Source: Bacteroidota bacterium
GTDB taxonomy: Bacteria > Bacteroidota > Bacteroidia > Sphingobacteriales > Sphingobacteriaceae
DNA: 47,207 bases
Assembly (NCBI GenBank): GCA_013288685.1
Contig: JABDBM010000024.1
Coordinates: 1 to 47,207 of the forward strand
Reading direction: 5' to 3'
Shown here: positions 9,901 to 17,679 of the stretch, in pieces
How positions within the stretch are numbered: position 1 is the stretch's first letter
How the letters are laid out: each line of letters starts with the position of its first letter
Made by a program: the position numbers and the translations under genes
Notes under the pieces: model-generated
What the model saw: the letters and a program-made list of their open reading frames with translations, nothing else
Told to the model about the DNA's origin: nothing
The model's database searches: none

Positions 9901-10485
9901 CGGCAAAACCCAACCCTGATGGTGCACCTGCTAAGTTTCGCGGCGCACAATTCGCCGACCGGGAACAATGTACTATGGTCTACAGAAAACGAAGCAAACT
10001 ACACCCATTTCGCCGTTCAGCGCAGTACGGACAATGGTAAAACATTCATTACGCTTGACAGCCTGGTGTCCAGCTTCCTCGGAGGCTATCATTACCTCGA
10101 CGCGCAGCCGTTACCCGGTGCCAACAGCTATCGTTTGCAAATGACAGACCTAAACGGCGATGTAAGCTATTCAACCGTTGTAACCATTATGTATAAAAAT
10201 ACCGGCAGCACCATAACACTTAACCATGTGATGCTTTATCCTAATCCAACTAAAGCGCAGATCAACCTAAAGATAAATGTTGCCGAAAGTAACGGCACTG
10301 CGCAGACGCCAAATTATCGTATACAGGTTGTCAACAACCTGGGCGTAATTGTTAAAACTGTAAGTTCTGCCGACGCAACCTGGCAGTCGGATGTGAGCAC
10401 ATTAACGCCGGGTGTATACTTTATAAGTGTAACCGACGGAAATACGAACTCGTTGATAGGGAAAAGCTCGTTTGTAAAATTGTAG
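3991..10485 (+). CDS. Giant secreted beta-propeller/Ig-like protein with T9SS sorting domain
   Basis: A 2164-residue Ser/Thr/Gly-rich exported protein. A hydrophobic segment (about 31-48) follows a rather long N-terminus; an alternative start is the ATG at 4101 inside that segment. Residues 50-370 look like two or three beta-sandwich repeats. About 410-670 form an NHL-type propeller with repeated 'GNLYVAD', 'FDAAGN' and 'VDAAGNIY' strands. He_PIG-like Ig domains (PAG-I-F-TGTFSGTP) lie at about 673-727, 731-818 and 1110-1154, with a second propeller between at about 848-1104. A parallel-beta-like Asn/Gly/Ser-rich stretch runs from about 1166. The last 90 residues are a T9SS type A sorting domain (MLYPNPTKAQINL, then LTPGVYFISVTDG). 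The protein should be exported by the Sec route, moved over the outer membrane by the Por secretion system, and attached or released. Function is unknown; adhesion or polymer binding is likely. Confidence 0.88.
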   Translation: MILSRTHLFSCNTAHIPIRPTVYAGIGRAGRFVILTIMGIIMIAFNAAGYTVKATSVTSTAGVNGLGSSPVAFASTNYAVYGFRLIASGIPLGSGTITSITIGQNGTTTSYNNTYFTTAYLYSSASSTFTLGSATLLSTQASGASTSITFSGLSLAMSNLTTSAYLFVVLSDNLGNTSASTFSLYVSGFTYSATIGTTPALSNTGTYYGPSYTFGNITLGAATSTGLAASLAGSQTQTGILGFSVSSIGTAATISQVSLSAAISPSATIGSFFSGVTIYENATNSLTGATQLTGAVVGSLSGTTFTISGLSQALAAGGTDYFFIKANYTPPGSGSYTFQLSTNSVALSSPSATVTGGGPINGTSYILMPAPALSYTSTNYYTVGSAASLTPTSTGGAVSALSYGAGTSLTATGLNQPQGMGFDAAGNLYVADYGAGTIMKYNGVAGAPTTFISGLTDPTDIAFDASGNAYVSTAGGYIYKFNSSGGSQTTLVTGTTPPPSPGLAYAYDLVVDASNNVFYVDNMGFAVFEYVASTATTTRLIYQHGLDPNANYIYGPQGVSVDAAGNIYAMATWFGSIAEYTSAGVFSAPLVTGIPSSSGSNYDGYYMDGGGNFYVADGTTGFAYVYNSAGTAVASISGLTDTRGTVTDSHGNLFISDFTNNTITEYPINSGYTVNFAAGTTTLPPGIKFNSSTGTFSGTPVSAFSGSYTVTAINGGGSYSCGSFTINCGYPPAISYLSPGTYAENAAASLSPSNSGNAATGWSVSPALPAGLSINSSSGLISGTTSSSVTSGPTVYTVTATNQYGSGTCNVLITVYGAPVINYPQSSYSLTVNVPVSPSIAVANTGGSIIAQSYGSMTTVLGPSSTPPPTDPVGLTTDAGGNIWLTNDDYIRKFSPSGTETDYSWGIVYPEGIVTDALGNVFVLDRQGKIYKYTAATGTVATFAAEASNSSQLCVGLALDPTGNYLYFTDTGDRAIFRCPISTGISASFIQTHSIGANFPQGLQVDAAGDIYLVDQSSGNLLEYNAAGVFLQTLITGLSNPSALYIDKYGYIYIGGNGPLGKYSFNGTSVYSFVFGSSAAGLTVDASGNLYVSDNASFRLDKFSPINYVLSGGSLPAGISFDPATGTFSGTPTVAFSAITFTITAYGMGSTSSSTTVTLSCSYSYDWVGTTSSDWNVTSNWKSLTVPGSGLTAYISVNYPFTNQPTVGLSGGSTVNVGAIQIGNSGGQAATLTVNSGYTLAVTGNITKQSDANSLQSYAGSSSLAGAGTVTAANVVVNGSTALAAAYTETFSSSAGSLKLSGTVKLSSGFSTHAQNTTFNVTGGVTSATTALSTSNSVGATSSFGVSSGTLQLAAASPLSGLSAAGTNVVSFNNAGATIEYSGAAQTFYTDAAVANLSTTINYQSIKFSGTGIKSPASGGGNLNIAGNFTNVMANDAADYPLLTGTPMYFNGAGAQNIYAGSGNGSVFSNITFNGAGATTIQSGMAYVNSAGMLTMSGTATLNANGNLTLMSDASGCAAIAPITSGTPISGTVNVQRYVSAKRGYRLLSSPVYAGTVSGNKVYSINYLIGSLYLTGSGGTGGLFNAAGNPTLYLFDEGFVPQYSSFYNSNFLGIKTLSSGGGTSPSYSFDTNTAGISSGNILVANGYYCFYRGSLITETTAQLTNPNFAGVMPATLTASGNLNQGQIVFKDWYTPASNYLGAASQHFNLVGNPYPCAIDLSTIQSSSTTTGIYATAYNGVSNTGIINFIYELNPSTNNYGVYTVNGGATYPPTNGASQYIGSGQGFLVVSYGVNSSQLIFNESAKATSTHANAEGLMTTRLPSVAGTNKPAPYPLLKLTMSLDSINNEEILLAFNPDAKKSYVINEDAPHKKGAGLIGFSSISGDSVLMSINAMPLQQSQAIPLAVYAASDGLYTLSLSQLNALPLLYDIWLKDAYRKDSLDTKHNPVYSFDVSNADVNSYGTGRFTLVIRQNPTLMVHLLSFAAHNSPTGNNVLWSTENEANYTHFAVQRSTDNGKTFITLDSLVSSFLGGYHYLDAQPLPGANSYRLQMTDLNGDVSYSTVVTIMYKNTGSTITLNHVMLYPNPTKAQINLKINVAESNGTAQTPNYRIQVVNNLGVIVKTVSSADATWQSDVSTLTPGVYFISVTDGNTNSLIGKSSFVKL

Positions 10486-10588
10486 GTTTTTGCTTTGTTC
10501 TTCCTTTCCAATCTCTTTTTTAAGGATTTTCAAGACTCACCATTATACTATGCGAACAAAACCACTTGAGAATTGTCCAGGCAGAAAT

Positions 10589-10622
10589 AAAATCCCCTCT
10601 CTAAGCTTAGAGAGGGGGTTTT
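10589..10622. terminator. Bidirectional terminator between convergent genes
   Basis: A near-perfect palindrome: CCCCTCTCTAA pairs with TTAGAGAGGGG, flanked by A and T runs on both sides. It separates the rightward giant gene from the leftward GH125 gene and can end both transcripts. Confidence 0.9.
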
Positions 10623-10643
10623 CGGCTATCACTATCTCAATTT

Positions 10644-12059
10644 TCAACCCAGCAAATAGGGTTTGGCTTTATACGTTTCCCATAAAAATTCGCCAAACAG
10701 GGTGTTGGCCCAGGCAAACCACTTACGGGTAAACTTGCCCGCGTCATCTTTGTTAAACGATTCATGCATAAAACCGGTACCTGCATTGCTGCTTTTCAGC
10801 ATATCAATACATAATTTTATTTCCTTATCATCGCTGCTGGTTAGGCCACGCATAGTGATACCCAGCGGCCATATCATATCTTTACCGGCATGTGGCCCGC
10901 CAATGCCCTCACCGGCCTTTCCTTTAAAAAAGAAAGGATTATTTAAAGAAAGCAACATTTTCCGTGTGTTTTGGTAAATCGGATCTGCTTTTGAAAGAGC
11001 ATTCAAATAGGGCAAACCTAATAAACTCGGCACATTGGCATCGTCCATCAAATTATAACTGCCGTAGCCATTCACTTCGTAAGCATAAATTTTCCCATAA
11101 TGGGAATGATTAATAATAGCATGTTTTTTTAACGCCGCCTCAACCTCGATAGCCAGGGCCATTAGTTCGGCAGATAAATGATCGTCCTTGCTAATCTTCT
11201 TTACCATTTCTGCTGCTTGTTTTAAACTCACAACTGCAAAAAAATTAGATGGCACCAGGTACATATAAATAGTGGCATCGTCACTTGGCCTAAATGCCGA
11301 GCAAATTAAACCTACTGGCTTCACAGGGTAACCGTAGCCATTCATAGGCACCCCATCAGTAGCCCATGAGGTATTCCGCTGAAAGCTATAAGGCCCCTGG
11401 TTCTCTTTTCTTTGCTGCTCTTTAAATGTTTTTAGGGTAAGTTGAATAGCTTTTTTCCAGTTTTCATCAAACGGTGTGGTATCACCGGTTAGTTGCCAGT
11501 AACGATGAGCTAAGCGTATAGGATAGCATAAAGAGTCTATCTCCCATTTCCTTTCGTGCAGGCCGGGTTTCATATCGGTAACATCGTTTTTCCATTCGCT
11601 TATTTTGGCGGGATCATCATAAAATGCGTTGGCGTAAGGATCGCGTAAAACACAAATCGCCTGACGGTTTATAACACCGGCGATTAACTGCTGCAGATTT
11701 TTATCTTTATTAATAAAATGCAGATACGGCCAAACCTGGGCGCTACTATCGCGCAACCACATGGCGTCAATATCGCCGGTGATCACATAGGTATCAGGCT
11801 TATTCCCCTTAACACTAAAGGTAACGGTGGTATCCAGCGTATTGGGGAAACAATTAGCAAAAAGCCATCCCAATTGTTTGTCTTTAACGTGCGATTGAAA
11901 CTCAATTATGGCGTCTTCAATAGCCTGGCTGTTAAACTTACGTTTATCGGGCTGCGTTCTTACCACCGGATATTCCGCGTTGGCAAAAGAAGGTAATTTC
12001 GCCAGTATTAGGCCAGTACCTATTATCGTTGTTTTTTTTATAAATGTGCCCCTGTTCAT
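10644..12059 (-). CDS. GH125 exo-alpha-1,6-mannosidase
   Basis: A 471-residue metal-independent alpha-mannosidase of glycoside hydrolase family 125 (former DUF1237). GH125 enzymes are inverting exo-enzymes that cut alpha-1,6-linked mannose. The (alpha/alpha)6-barrel signatures are visible: ITGDIDAMWLRDSSAQVWPY near the N-terminus, NTSWATDGVPMNGYGYPVKP, FRPSDDATIY (whose Asp I take as the general acid by analogy with characterised GH125), and GTGFMHESF (whose Glu would be the base). The chosen start at 12059 gives a signal peptide, MNRGTFIKKTTIIGTGLILA, so the enzyme is periplasmic or surface exposed. An upstream ATG at 12104 would add a 15-residue non-signal extension. It lies 94 bases behind the sigma-factor gene on the same strand. 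Confidence 0.92.
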   Translation of the reverse strand: MNRGTFIKKTTIIGTGLILAKLPSFANAEYPVVRTQPDKRKFNSQAIEDAIIEFQSHVKDKQLGWLFANCFPNTLDTTVTFSVKGNKPDTYVITGDIDAMWLRDSSAQVWPYLHFINKDKNLQQLIAGVINRQAICVLRDPYANAFYDDPAKISEWKNDVTDMKPGLHERKWEIDSLCYPIRLAHRYWQLTGDTTPFDENWKKAIQLTLKTFKEQQRKENQGPYSFQRNTSWATDGVPMNGYGYPVKPVGLICSAFRPSDDATIYMYLVPSNFFAVVSLKQAAEMVKKISKDDHLSAELMALAIEVEAALKKHAIINHSHYGKIYAYEVNGYGSYNLMDDANVPSLLGLPYLNALSKADPIYQNTRKMLLSLNNPFFFKGKAGEGIGGPHAGKDMIWPLGITMRGLTSSDDKEIKLCIDMLKSSNAGTGFMHESFNKDDAGKFTRKWFAWANTLFGEFLWETYKAKPYLLG

Positions 12060-12153
12060 TAATGGTGTATTTATTGATGTAAATGTAGCTGACCAAAGAA
12101 ACACATTTAAACCAATATTTACATCGTAACGCGCTCAAATTTTCATACCGGTA

Positions 12154-13017
12154 TCAACAACTCAAGCAGTCGAATAACGCCGGAGCATGAGAACAGCAGC
12201 GAAGCTTGTTAAGCGCGGTATCTTTTAACCTGCGCACATGCTCTTTTGAAATATCGAATCTTTTACCAATCTCTTCCATCGTCATGGGTGAAAATTCTTC
12301 AAGGCCAAAAAACAGAATCAGTAATTCGCGTTCCCGTTTGTTTAGTATTTTTAAAGAGCAGCGTATTTCACGAGTTACCGATTCGCGCATTACATCATGA
12401 TCAGTGCCCGGTTCACTGTCTTGTAAAACATCAAGCAGCGTATGTTCCACACCCTGTCTGAATGGCTCGTGTATGGATAAATAGGAATTGGGATTATTTA
12501 ACGTATCGCGCAATTTTTCAACCGATATATCAAGGCATTCTGCAAGTTCTTCGGCGGTGGGTTTGCGGCCATTATTCTGTTCGAGTTTAGAGGCCACTTT
12601 GTTCGTTTTGTTTATTAGCGCTAACTGATTGTAAGGCAACCTCACCATGCGCGCATTTTCGGCTATGGCTGCAATTATTGCCTGCCGTATCCACCACACC
12701 GCGTACGAAATAAATTTAAACCCCTTGGTCTCATCATACCGTTTGGCGGCAGTTATCAAGCCAACATTTCCTTCATTAATCAGATCGCCAAGTATCAAAC
12801 CCTGGTTTTGATATTGTTTGGCCACCGATATCACAAAACGAAGATTGGTTTTGGTTAAACGTTCCAATGCCTCTTTATCGCCTTCGCGGATCTTTCTGGC
12901 AAGCATTACCTCCTCCCCGGCCGTTAGCAAACCTATTTTATCTATCTCGCCAAAATATTTATCTAACGACGCGTATTCGCGATGTGTAATATTTTTTGAT
13001 ATAACCAGTTGTCTCAT
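12154..13017 (-). CDS. RpoD-like sigma-70 family paralog
   Basis: A 287-residue sigma factor with the compact layout of Bacteroidota primary sigma factors: region 1.2 (ASLDKYFGEIDKIGLLT), region 2 (NLRFVISVAKQYQNQG, then FISYAVWWIRQAI for the -10 and melting functions), region 3 (KPTAEELAECLDIS) and region 4 (LNKRERELLILFFGLEE, TMEEIGKRFDISKEHVRRLK). The housekeeping protein of the group usually reads TRERVRQIKEKAIRRLR in region 4.2, whereas here it is SKEHVRRLKDTALNKLR with a Cys-containing tail, and region 2 has many changes (NARMVRLPYNQLALINKTNK). This is therefore probably a divergent paralog (group 2-like) and not the essential RpoD. Two micro-proteins lie just upstream on the same strand and a mannosidase gene downstream. 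Conditions of use are unknown. Confidence 0.88.
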   Translation of the reverse strand: MRQLVISKNITHREYASLDKYFGEIDKIGLLTAGEEVMLARKIREGDKEALERLTKTNLRFVISVAKQYQNQGLILGDLINEGNVGLITAAKRYDETKGFKFISYAVWWIRQAIIAAIAENARMVRLPYNQLALINKTNKVASKLEQNNGRKPTAEELAECLDISVEKLRDTLNNPNSYLSIHEPFRQGVEHTLLDVLQDSEPGTDHDVMRESVTREIRCSLKILNKRERELLILFFGLEEFSPMTMEEIGKRFDISKEHVRRLKDTALNKLRCCSHAPALFDCLSC

Positions 13018-13049
13018 GCTATTTGTGGTCTGTGTATTTGTAAGTATTA

Positions 13050-13241
13050 TTATTTGATCTTCAGGTATTTCAGCTTCGCTATTACATGTTGTGGCTGGTT
13101 ATGGGCCAGCTTATACCGTTTAGCCAACACATATAGCAGTGACATCAGCACAACAAAAACAACATTCCTTACAGCCAACCGCTTATTAAAAGCCCTTACT
13201 GCAGGTCTTGATTTCAGATATAGACGCCCCGAATTGTTCAT
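13050..13241 (-). CDS. Small single-span membrane protein, hypothetical
   Basis: A 63-residue frame with one hydrophobic segment (VVFVVLMSLLYVLA, about residues 27-40) flanked by basic residues, and a Lys-rich C-terminus. It begins 11 bases after the stop of an even smaller membrane frame and ends 32 bases before the sigma-factor start, all on the minus strand, which suggests one transcript. I recognise no family. The coding potential is plausible because of its spacing and charge layout, but it is unproven. Confidence 0.4.
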   Translation of the reverse strand: MNNSGRLYLKSRPAVRAFNKRLAVRNVVFVVLMSLLYVLAKRYKLAHNQPQHVIAKLKYLKIK

Positions 13242-13252
13242 AATTCAATTTA

Positions 13253-13348
13253 TTAAACTTGATATGATTTTGAGCTGGCAACCAGCCATATAATGCCCAT
13301 TATACATGCTCCCATAATAATGTGTGTTAGTACAAATACAATTTCCAT
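13253..13348 (-). CDS. 31-residue membrane micro-protein, hypothetical
   Basis: Reading leftward from the ATG at 13348 gives a 31-residue peptide that begins MEIVFVLTHIIMG and ends SSKSYQV. It is almost one continuous transmembrane helix (residues 3-24) with a short polar tail. It is followed after 11 bases by the 63-residue membrane frame and then the sigma-factor gene. An A-rich leader precedes the ATG, as is usual in this phylum where Shine-Dalgarno sites are rare. It resembles the very short membrane peptides commonly missed in annotation. Expression evidence is absent. Confidence 0.4.
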   Translation of the reverse strand: MEIVFVLTHIIMGACIMGIIWLVASSKSYQV

Positions 13349-13606
13349 TTTTGCGATTTTTTTGGGTTAAGTAAATAAGGATTTTCAATTTTGATATCAC
13401 CTTATACCAAACAAGTGCCAAATGTCAACAAATTGATTATAAGATGATTAACTGCAAAACCAATTTGCATTATTTATTTTATTTCGCCAATTAATTATTA
13501 AATTGACGAAATATCATGGCGGGGAGCCACATCGACAGGTGTGATATTATAAACGGGATAAATAGCTAAAGAGCGTAGCTCTCCAGCTTTTCTTTAAAGG
13601 CAACAA

Positions 13607-15130
13607 TCATTTCATCTGCATTATAGCAGCTATGGTTTCAATTGCCTCCCATAAAAAGCTGATTTTTACATTCTCGTTTTCGGCGTGCTGATTATTATCA
13701 TAATTCACCATGGGCAATGTAATTACCTTAGCGCCAAGCTCCTTCTCAAAAATAAACAGCGGCAAGCTACCTCCCGAGCTTGGAGCCAGCACAATAGGAT
13801 AGTTAACCGTTGATTGCACGGCTGCAATTACCGACTGCGCAATGGGTAAATCCATCGGCGTGCGTTGGGCATTATAGCCGGCATCGTGCAGTACACGGAT
13901 GATTTTCCCATATCGCGCCCTTTCTGCATCCGTCGGTTCCCTGTCAATTACATAGTATCCTTGTGCTTTAATATAATCAGTTACTTTTTTAATCTGCCTG
14001 TCCATATCATTACCCAAAACCAGCCTTAAATCGAGCACAGCCTCGGCTTTAGTAGGTATTACATTGGAGGCCTGTGCGCCAACATTACCGCTCGACATGC
14101 CGTTAATATTTAAGGTAGGCAGCATAAAACCTTCAATTAATGATCGGTCGCCCGCCTCAGGTTCAGCTATTCCTAAGTCCTTTTTAAGTATCGATTCAAC
14201 AGGGGGCATTTTACTAATAGCAATTTTTTCGGTTTTGCTTAGCGGGATAACATCGTCATAAAAACCTTTTATGTTTACATCCCCCTTATCATCTTTCATC
14301 CCGGCCAGCAGCTGAGCCATCATTAAACCGGGATTAGGTGCCCAATTGCCATAATTGCCGCTATGCAGCGGGCGTTTTGGCCCGTAAACCGTAAGCTGCA
14401 TATTTACATCACCGCGTACGCCAAATAATACCATCTTTTTGCCTGAAACATGCCTTGGCCCATCGCAAATTATCCAAACATCCGACGACAATTTATCCTT
14501 ATACTTCCTGAATATTTCGGCCAGGCTTTGTGATCCTTTCTCCTCTTCGCCCTCAAAAAAGAATTTAATGTTGCAGGTTGGTTTAATATTGCTTTTCACC
14601 AATGCATCATAGGCATTAATAATACTCATTACACCGGCTTTATCATCGGCACTGCCCCGGCCGGTTAAGCGCCACGATGGATCAATAGCCATACCTGGTG
14701 TATAATTTACAATGGTACCGCCCTGCTCAACAGGCGCAGTGATAAATACGGGGGTAAATGGCTTTAAACCTGGCGCCCATTGTTTAGGGTTAACCGGTTG
14801 CCCATCATAATGCGCATAAAAGTTAACGGTCTTTTTTGCACCGGGCACTTTTACTTCGCCAAACACCACCGGGTTGCCTTGCAAAGGGGTCAGCAATTCG
14901 GCATGTACGCCACGCTTTTCGAGCATCCCCATAATAAAGGCCGCATTCAGTTTGATGTTTGCCGAATCGTTGCTTTCATCGGGGATGGATACAAGTTTTA
15001 AATACTCATCAATTATTTGCTGCTGGTTAGCCTGGCGGAACGCGGTTACTTTTTGCAGGTTGTTTTGAGCTGATAGTTTGCAGGTTAATGCCAACAATAT
15101 GATGGTGATATGAATACGGGTTGTTTTCAT
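13607..15130 (-). CDS. Secreted M20 family dipeptidase/metallopeptidase
   Basis: A 507-residue peptidase of the M20 family (CNDP/carnosinase-like dipeptidases). It begins with a signal peptide (MKTTRIHITIILLALTCKLSAQ), so it acts in the periplasm or outside. Zinc-site motifs are in order: FYAHYDGQP (His, Asp), GRGSADDKAGV (bridging Asp), FEGEEEKGS (catalytic Glu and Glu ligand), and a C-terminal His in NNQHAENENV. The lid or dimerisation domain sits between, around GVRGDVNMQLTVYGPKRPLHSGNYG. Length is normal for the family. It is monocistronic; the neighbouring GH3 gene diverges. It probably supplies amino acids from small peptides. Confidence 0.92.
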   Translation of the reverse strand: MKTTRIHITIILLALTCKLSAQNNLQKVTAFRQANQQQIIDEYLKLVSIPDESNDSANIKLNAAFIMGMLEKRGVHAELLTPLQGNPVVFGEVKVPGAKKTVNFYAHYDGQPVNPKQWAPGLKPFTPVFITAPVEQGGTIVNYTPGMAIDPSWRLTGRGSADDKAGVMSIINAYDALVKSNIKPTCNIKFFFEGEEEKGSQSLAEIFRKYKDKLSSDVWIICDGPRHVSGKKMVLFGVRGDVNMQLTVYGPKRPLHSGNYGNWAPNPGLMMAQLLAGMKDDKGDVNIKGFYDDVIPLSKTEKIAISKMPPVESILKKDLGIAEPEAGDRSLIEGFMLPTLNINGMSSGNVGAQASNVIPTKAEAVLDLRLVLGNDMDRQIKKVTDYIKAQGYYVIDREPTDAERARYGKIIRVLHDAGYNAQRTPMDLPIAQSVIAAVQSTVNYPIVLAPSSGGSLPLFIFEKELGAKVITLPMVNYDNNQHAENENVKISFLWEAIETIAAIMQMK

Positions 15131-15169
15131 TTTTGGTTAGATAACTAAGCTTTTCAATAATAGTAAAAA

Positions 15170-15249
15170 TATTTGAACCAGGATTAGGGATTTGAAGAGG
15201 CCCAACGGAAAATCTTGTCAATCCTTTAATCCTAAAAATCTTGGTTCAG
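15170..15249. repeat. Inverted AGGATT-rich dispersed repeat, copy 1
   Basis: Two arms face each other: TGAACCAGGATTAGGGATTT on the left, and on the right a segment whose complement reads TGAACCAAGATTTTTAGG. Each arm is built of degenerate heptamers like AGGATTA and AGGATTT. A second copy lies at 33525-33615. It occupies the gap between the divergent M20 and GH3 genes. The rest of that gap (15131-15432) shows only AT-rich sequence. Confidence 0.6.
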
Positions 15250-15432
15250 ATAAAATAATGAACTAAAAAGAGTTATCCTCCGAATCCAAAATAGATACTA
15301 TTTCATCAAATCATTATACTATATTAACTTAATTTTTTATGCCCAAAATTTAGCTTTACTTTGTGTAAAATTCACACAACACCGGTAACCAAGCCAGTGT
15401 TAACCAACGTATTTAATAAAAACATTATAACC

Positions 15433-17598
15433 ATGAAACTTAAATTTTTAAGGCGCTTATTATGCAGCATTGTCCTATTTGCTGTAGTAATCAGTGCCGG
15501 CGCCCAAACCAAAACCGGAGATAAAACCGAGGCTAAAATTAACGCCATTGTTAAAAAACTAACGCTCGAAGAAAAGATTGCTATGCTGCATGCTAATGGC
15601 ATATTCAGTACCGCAGGTGTTCAGCGATTGGGCATACCCGGATTAATGACTGATGATGGCCCGCTTGGCGTTCGTGAAGACGTTAAAGAAGGCTGGGGAT
15701 CGGCTAATTTAACTACAGACTCAGCTACTTTTTTCCCCAATGGCTCGGCATTAGCGGCTACCTGGAACCCCGAACTGGCTTACCGTTTCGGGCATGATAT
15801 GGGCGAAGAGGCGCATGCACGTGGCAAAACTGTGATGCTGGCTCCTGCATTTAACATTGCCCGTACCCCGCTTTGTGGCCGTACTTACGAGTACTATTCA
15901 GAAGATCCATTTTTAAATTCGCGTTTGGCTGTGCAGGCCGTAAAAGGTATACAAAGCCAGCATGTGGCCGCTTGTGTAAAGCATTATGCTGTAAATAACC
16001 AGGAAGTTGAACGGGGCCGTATCAGTGTTGATTTGGATGAGCGTGCCCTGCGCGAGATCTACCTGCCTGCCTTTAAAGCCGGAATTACGGAAGGTGGTGC
16101 ATGGACCATTATGTCGGCCTACAATAAATTGCGCGGTGTATATTGCTCAGAAAATGAGTACCTGCTGAATCAGATTTTACGTGGCGAATGGAAATTTAAA
16201 GGCATCGTAATTAGCGATTGGGGTGGTACACACAGCACTGTTAATGCTGCTATTCACGGTTTGGATGTTGAAATGGGATCGGGCCCTAAATATAATTCTT
16301 ATTTTTTTGCCGATAAACTACTCGATTCTGTAAAGGCCGGTAAAGTAAGCGAGCAGATTATAGACCAAAAAGTACGCCGTATTTTATGGGTGATATACCA
16401 TACCAGCCTGAGCGATAACCAACCCGCCGGGAAAATGAATACACTTGAGCATAGCAAAACTGTTTACGATATTGCAGCCGAATCAATAGTGTTGTTAAAG
16501 AATGAAAAACACTTGCTGCCATTAAATACATCATCTATAAAAAGCATAGCTGTAATAGGCGATAACGCCACCCGCACTTTCCATTTGGGCGGTTTTGGCG
16601 CTGGTGTTAAGGCACGCTATGAAGTAACTGCTTTAGCAGGTTTAAAAAGCAGGCTGGGTAATTCAGTAGCTATCACTTATGCGCAAGGCTATTCGGGTGT
16701 TTACCGGCCCGAGAGAAGAAGCGGACCCAAGGGAGTTGCTAAGGTTGATTCAACATTAATACCAAATGCTGTTGCCGCTGCAAAAAGCTCAGATATGGCT
16801 ATACTGTTTATAGGTGGTAACCGCGATTATGAAAGCGAAAGCCGCGACCGGAAGGACCTGAGCCTTCCGTTTGACGAACAAGCCCTGGTTGATACTGTTA
16901 CTGCTGTAAACCCCAATACCATTGTGGTGGTAGTTGGCGGTGCACCTTATGATATCGGCAAAATCAAGAAATACAACCATACCATTGTATGGTCGTGGTA
17001 CAATGGATCAGAAAATGGAAATGCCCTTGCCGATGTTTTACTGGGTAAGATAAACCCATCTGGCAAAATGCCGTTCACCTTTCCTGTTGATTTAAAAGAT
17101 TCACCGGCCCATGCTTTAAGCGCTTATCCCGGCGAAAACCTGCACGAAACTTATACCGAAGGCATATTGGTAGGCTACCGCTGGTTCGATACAAAAAAAA
17201 TTGAACCGATGTATTGCTTCGGCTATGGCTTATCGTACACTGATTATAAATATTCGGGCTTTTTCACCAACAAAAAAAGCTACAAAAACGGCGAAAGCAT
17301 CACTGCTACTTTAAAGGTTAAAAACACAGGCAAGTATGCCGGTAAAGAAACCGTTCAATTGTATGTAACCAAATCAGGGTCGAAGGTTGAAAGGGCCGAA
17401 AAAGAATTGAAAGCATTTAAAAAAGTAAGCATAGCTGCCGGCGAAACTGCCAGTGTAACGCTTAACATCCCCGTTAAGGATTTGGCCTATTGGGATGATA
17501 AAACCAGCAAATGGGTAGTTGAACCGGGTAAATACAAACTGCTTGCAGGTACTTCATCAAGGGATATTTCGGAAAGCGGAACGATAACTGTGGAGTAA
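15433..17598 (+). CDS. GH3 beta-glucosidase, secreted
   Basis: A 721-residue glycoside hydrolase family 3 enzyme that cleaves terminal beta-glycosides with retention. The start at 15433 gives a signal peptide (MKLKFLRRLLCSIVLFAVVISAGAQ); an upstream in-frame ATG at 15361 would add 24 residues before it and is rejected. The N-terminal TIM barrel holds TDDGPLGVRE, KHYAVNNQE and the nucleophile D262 in GIVISDWGGTHS. The (alpha/beta)6 sandwich follows (VLLKNEKHLLPL, AILFIGGNRDYESE, with an acid/base region near residue 470) and ends in a fibronectin III-like domain (GYGLSYTDYKYS, then LKVKNTGKYAGKETVQLYV). Substrate linkage is not decided by sequence. It diverges from the M20 gene and is followed by a repeat tract and strong terminator. 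Confidence 0.95.
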   Translation: MKLKFLRRLLCSIVLFAVVISAGAQTKTGDKTEAKINAIVKKLTLEEKIAMLHANGIFSTAGVQRLGIPGLMTDDGPLGVREDVKEGWGSANLTTDSATFFPNGSALAATWNPELAYRFGHDMGEEAHARGKTVMLAPAFNIARTPLCGRTYEYYSEDPFLNSRLAVQAVKGIQSQHVAACVKHYAVNNQEVERGRISVDLDERALREIYLPAFKAGITEGGAWTIMSAYNKLRGVYCSENEYLLNQILRGEWKFKGIVISDWGGTHSTVNAAIHGLDVEMGSGPKYNSYFFADKLLDSVKAGKVSEQIIDQKVRRILWVIYHTSLSDNQPAGKMNTLEHSKTVYDIAAESIVLLKNEKHLLPLNTSSIKSIAVIGDNATRTFHLGGFGAGVKARYEVTALAGLKSRLGNSVAITYAQGYSGVYRPERRSGPKGVAKVDSTLIPNAVAAAKSSDMAILFIGGNRDYESESRDRKDLSLPFDEQALVDTVTAVNPNTIVVVVGGAPYDIGKIKKYNHTIVWSWYNGSENGNALADVLLGKINPSGKMPFTFPVDLKDSPAHALSAYPGENLHETYTEGILVGYRWFDTKKIEPMYCFGYGLSYTDYKYSGFFTNKKSYKNGESITATLKVKNTGKYAGKETVQLYVTKSGSKVERAEKELKAFKKVSIAAGETASVTLNIPVKDLAYWDDKTSKWVVEPGKYKLLAGTSSRDISESGTITVE

Positions 17599-17605
17599 CG
17601 TTTGA

Positions 17606-17645
17606 TGTGCAGATGTGCTAAAATGCAGATGCGCAAATGATGAAA
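17606..17645. repeat. 8-bp-period degenerate repeat tract
   Basis: Five consecutive octamers, TGTGCAGA, TGTGCTAA, AATGCAGA, TGCGCAAA and TGATGAAA, begin 7 bases after the GH3 stop codon. Confidence 0.6.
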
Positions 17646-17679
17646 ATGAGCCGAATAGCTATCCTATTCGGCTCATTTT
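17643..17679. terminator. Strong bidirectional terminator
   Basis: A 16-bp perfect stem (core GAGCCGAATAG with CTATTCGGCTC), 5-base loop, A run before and T run after. It ends the GH3 transcript and is also the first of three related hairpins. Confidence 0.9.
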
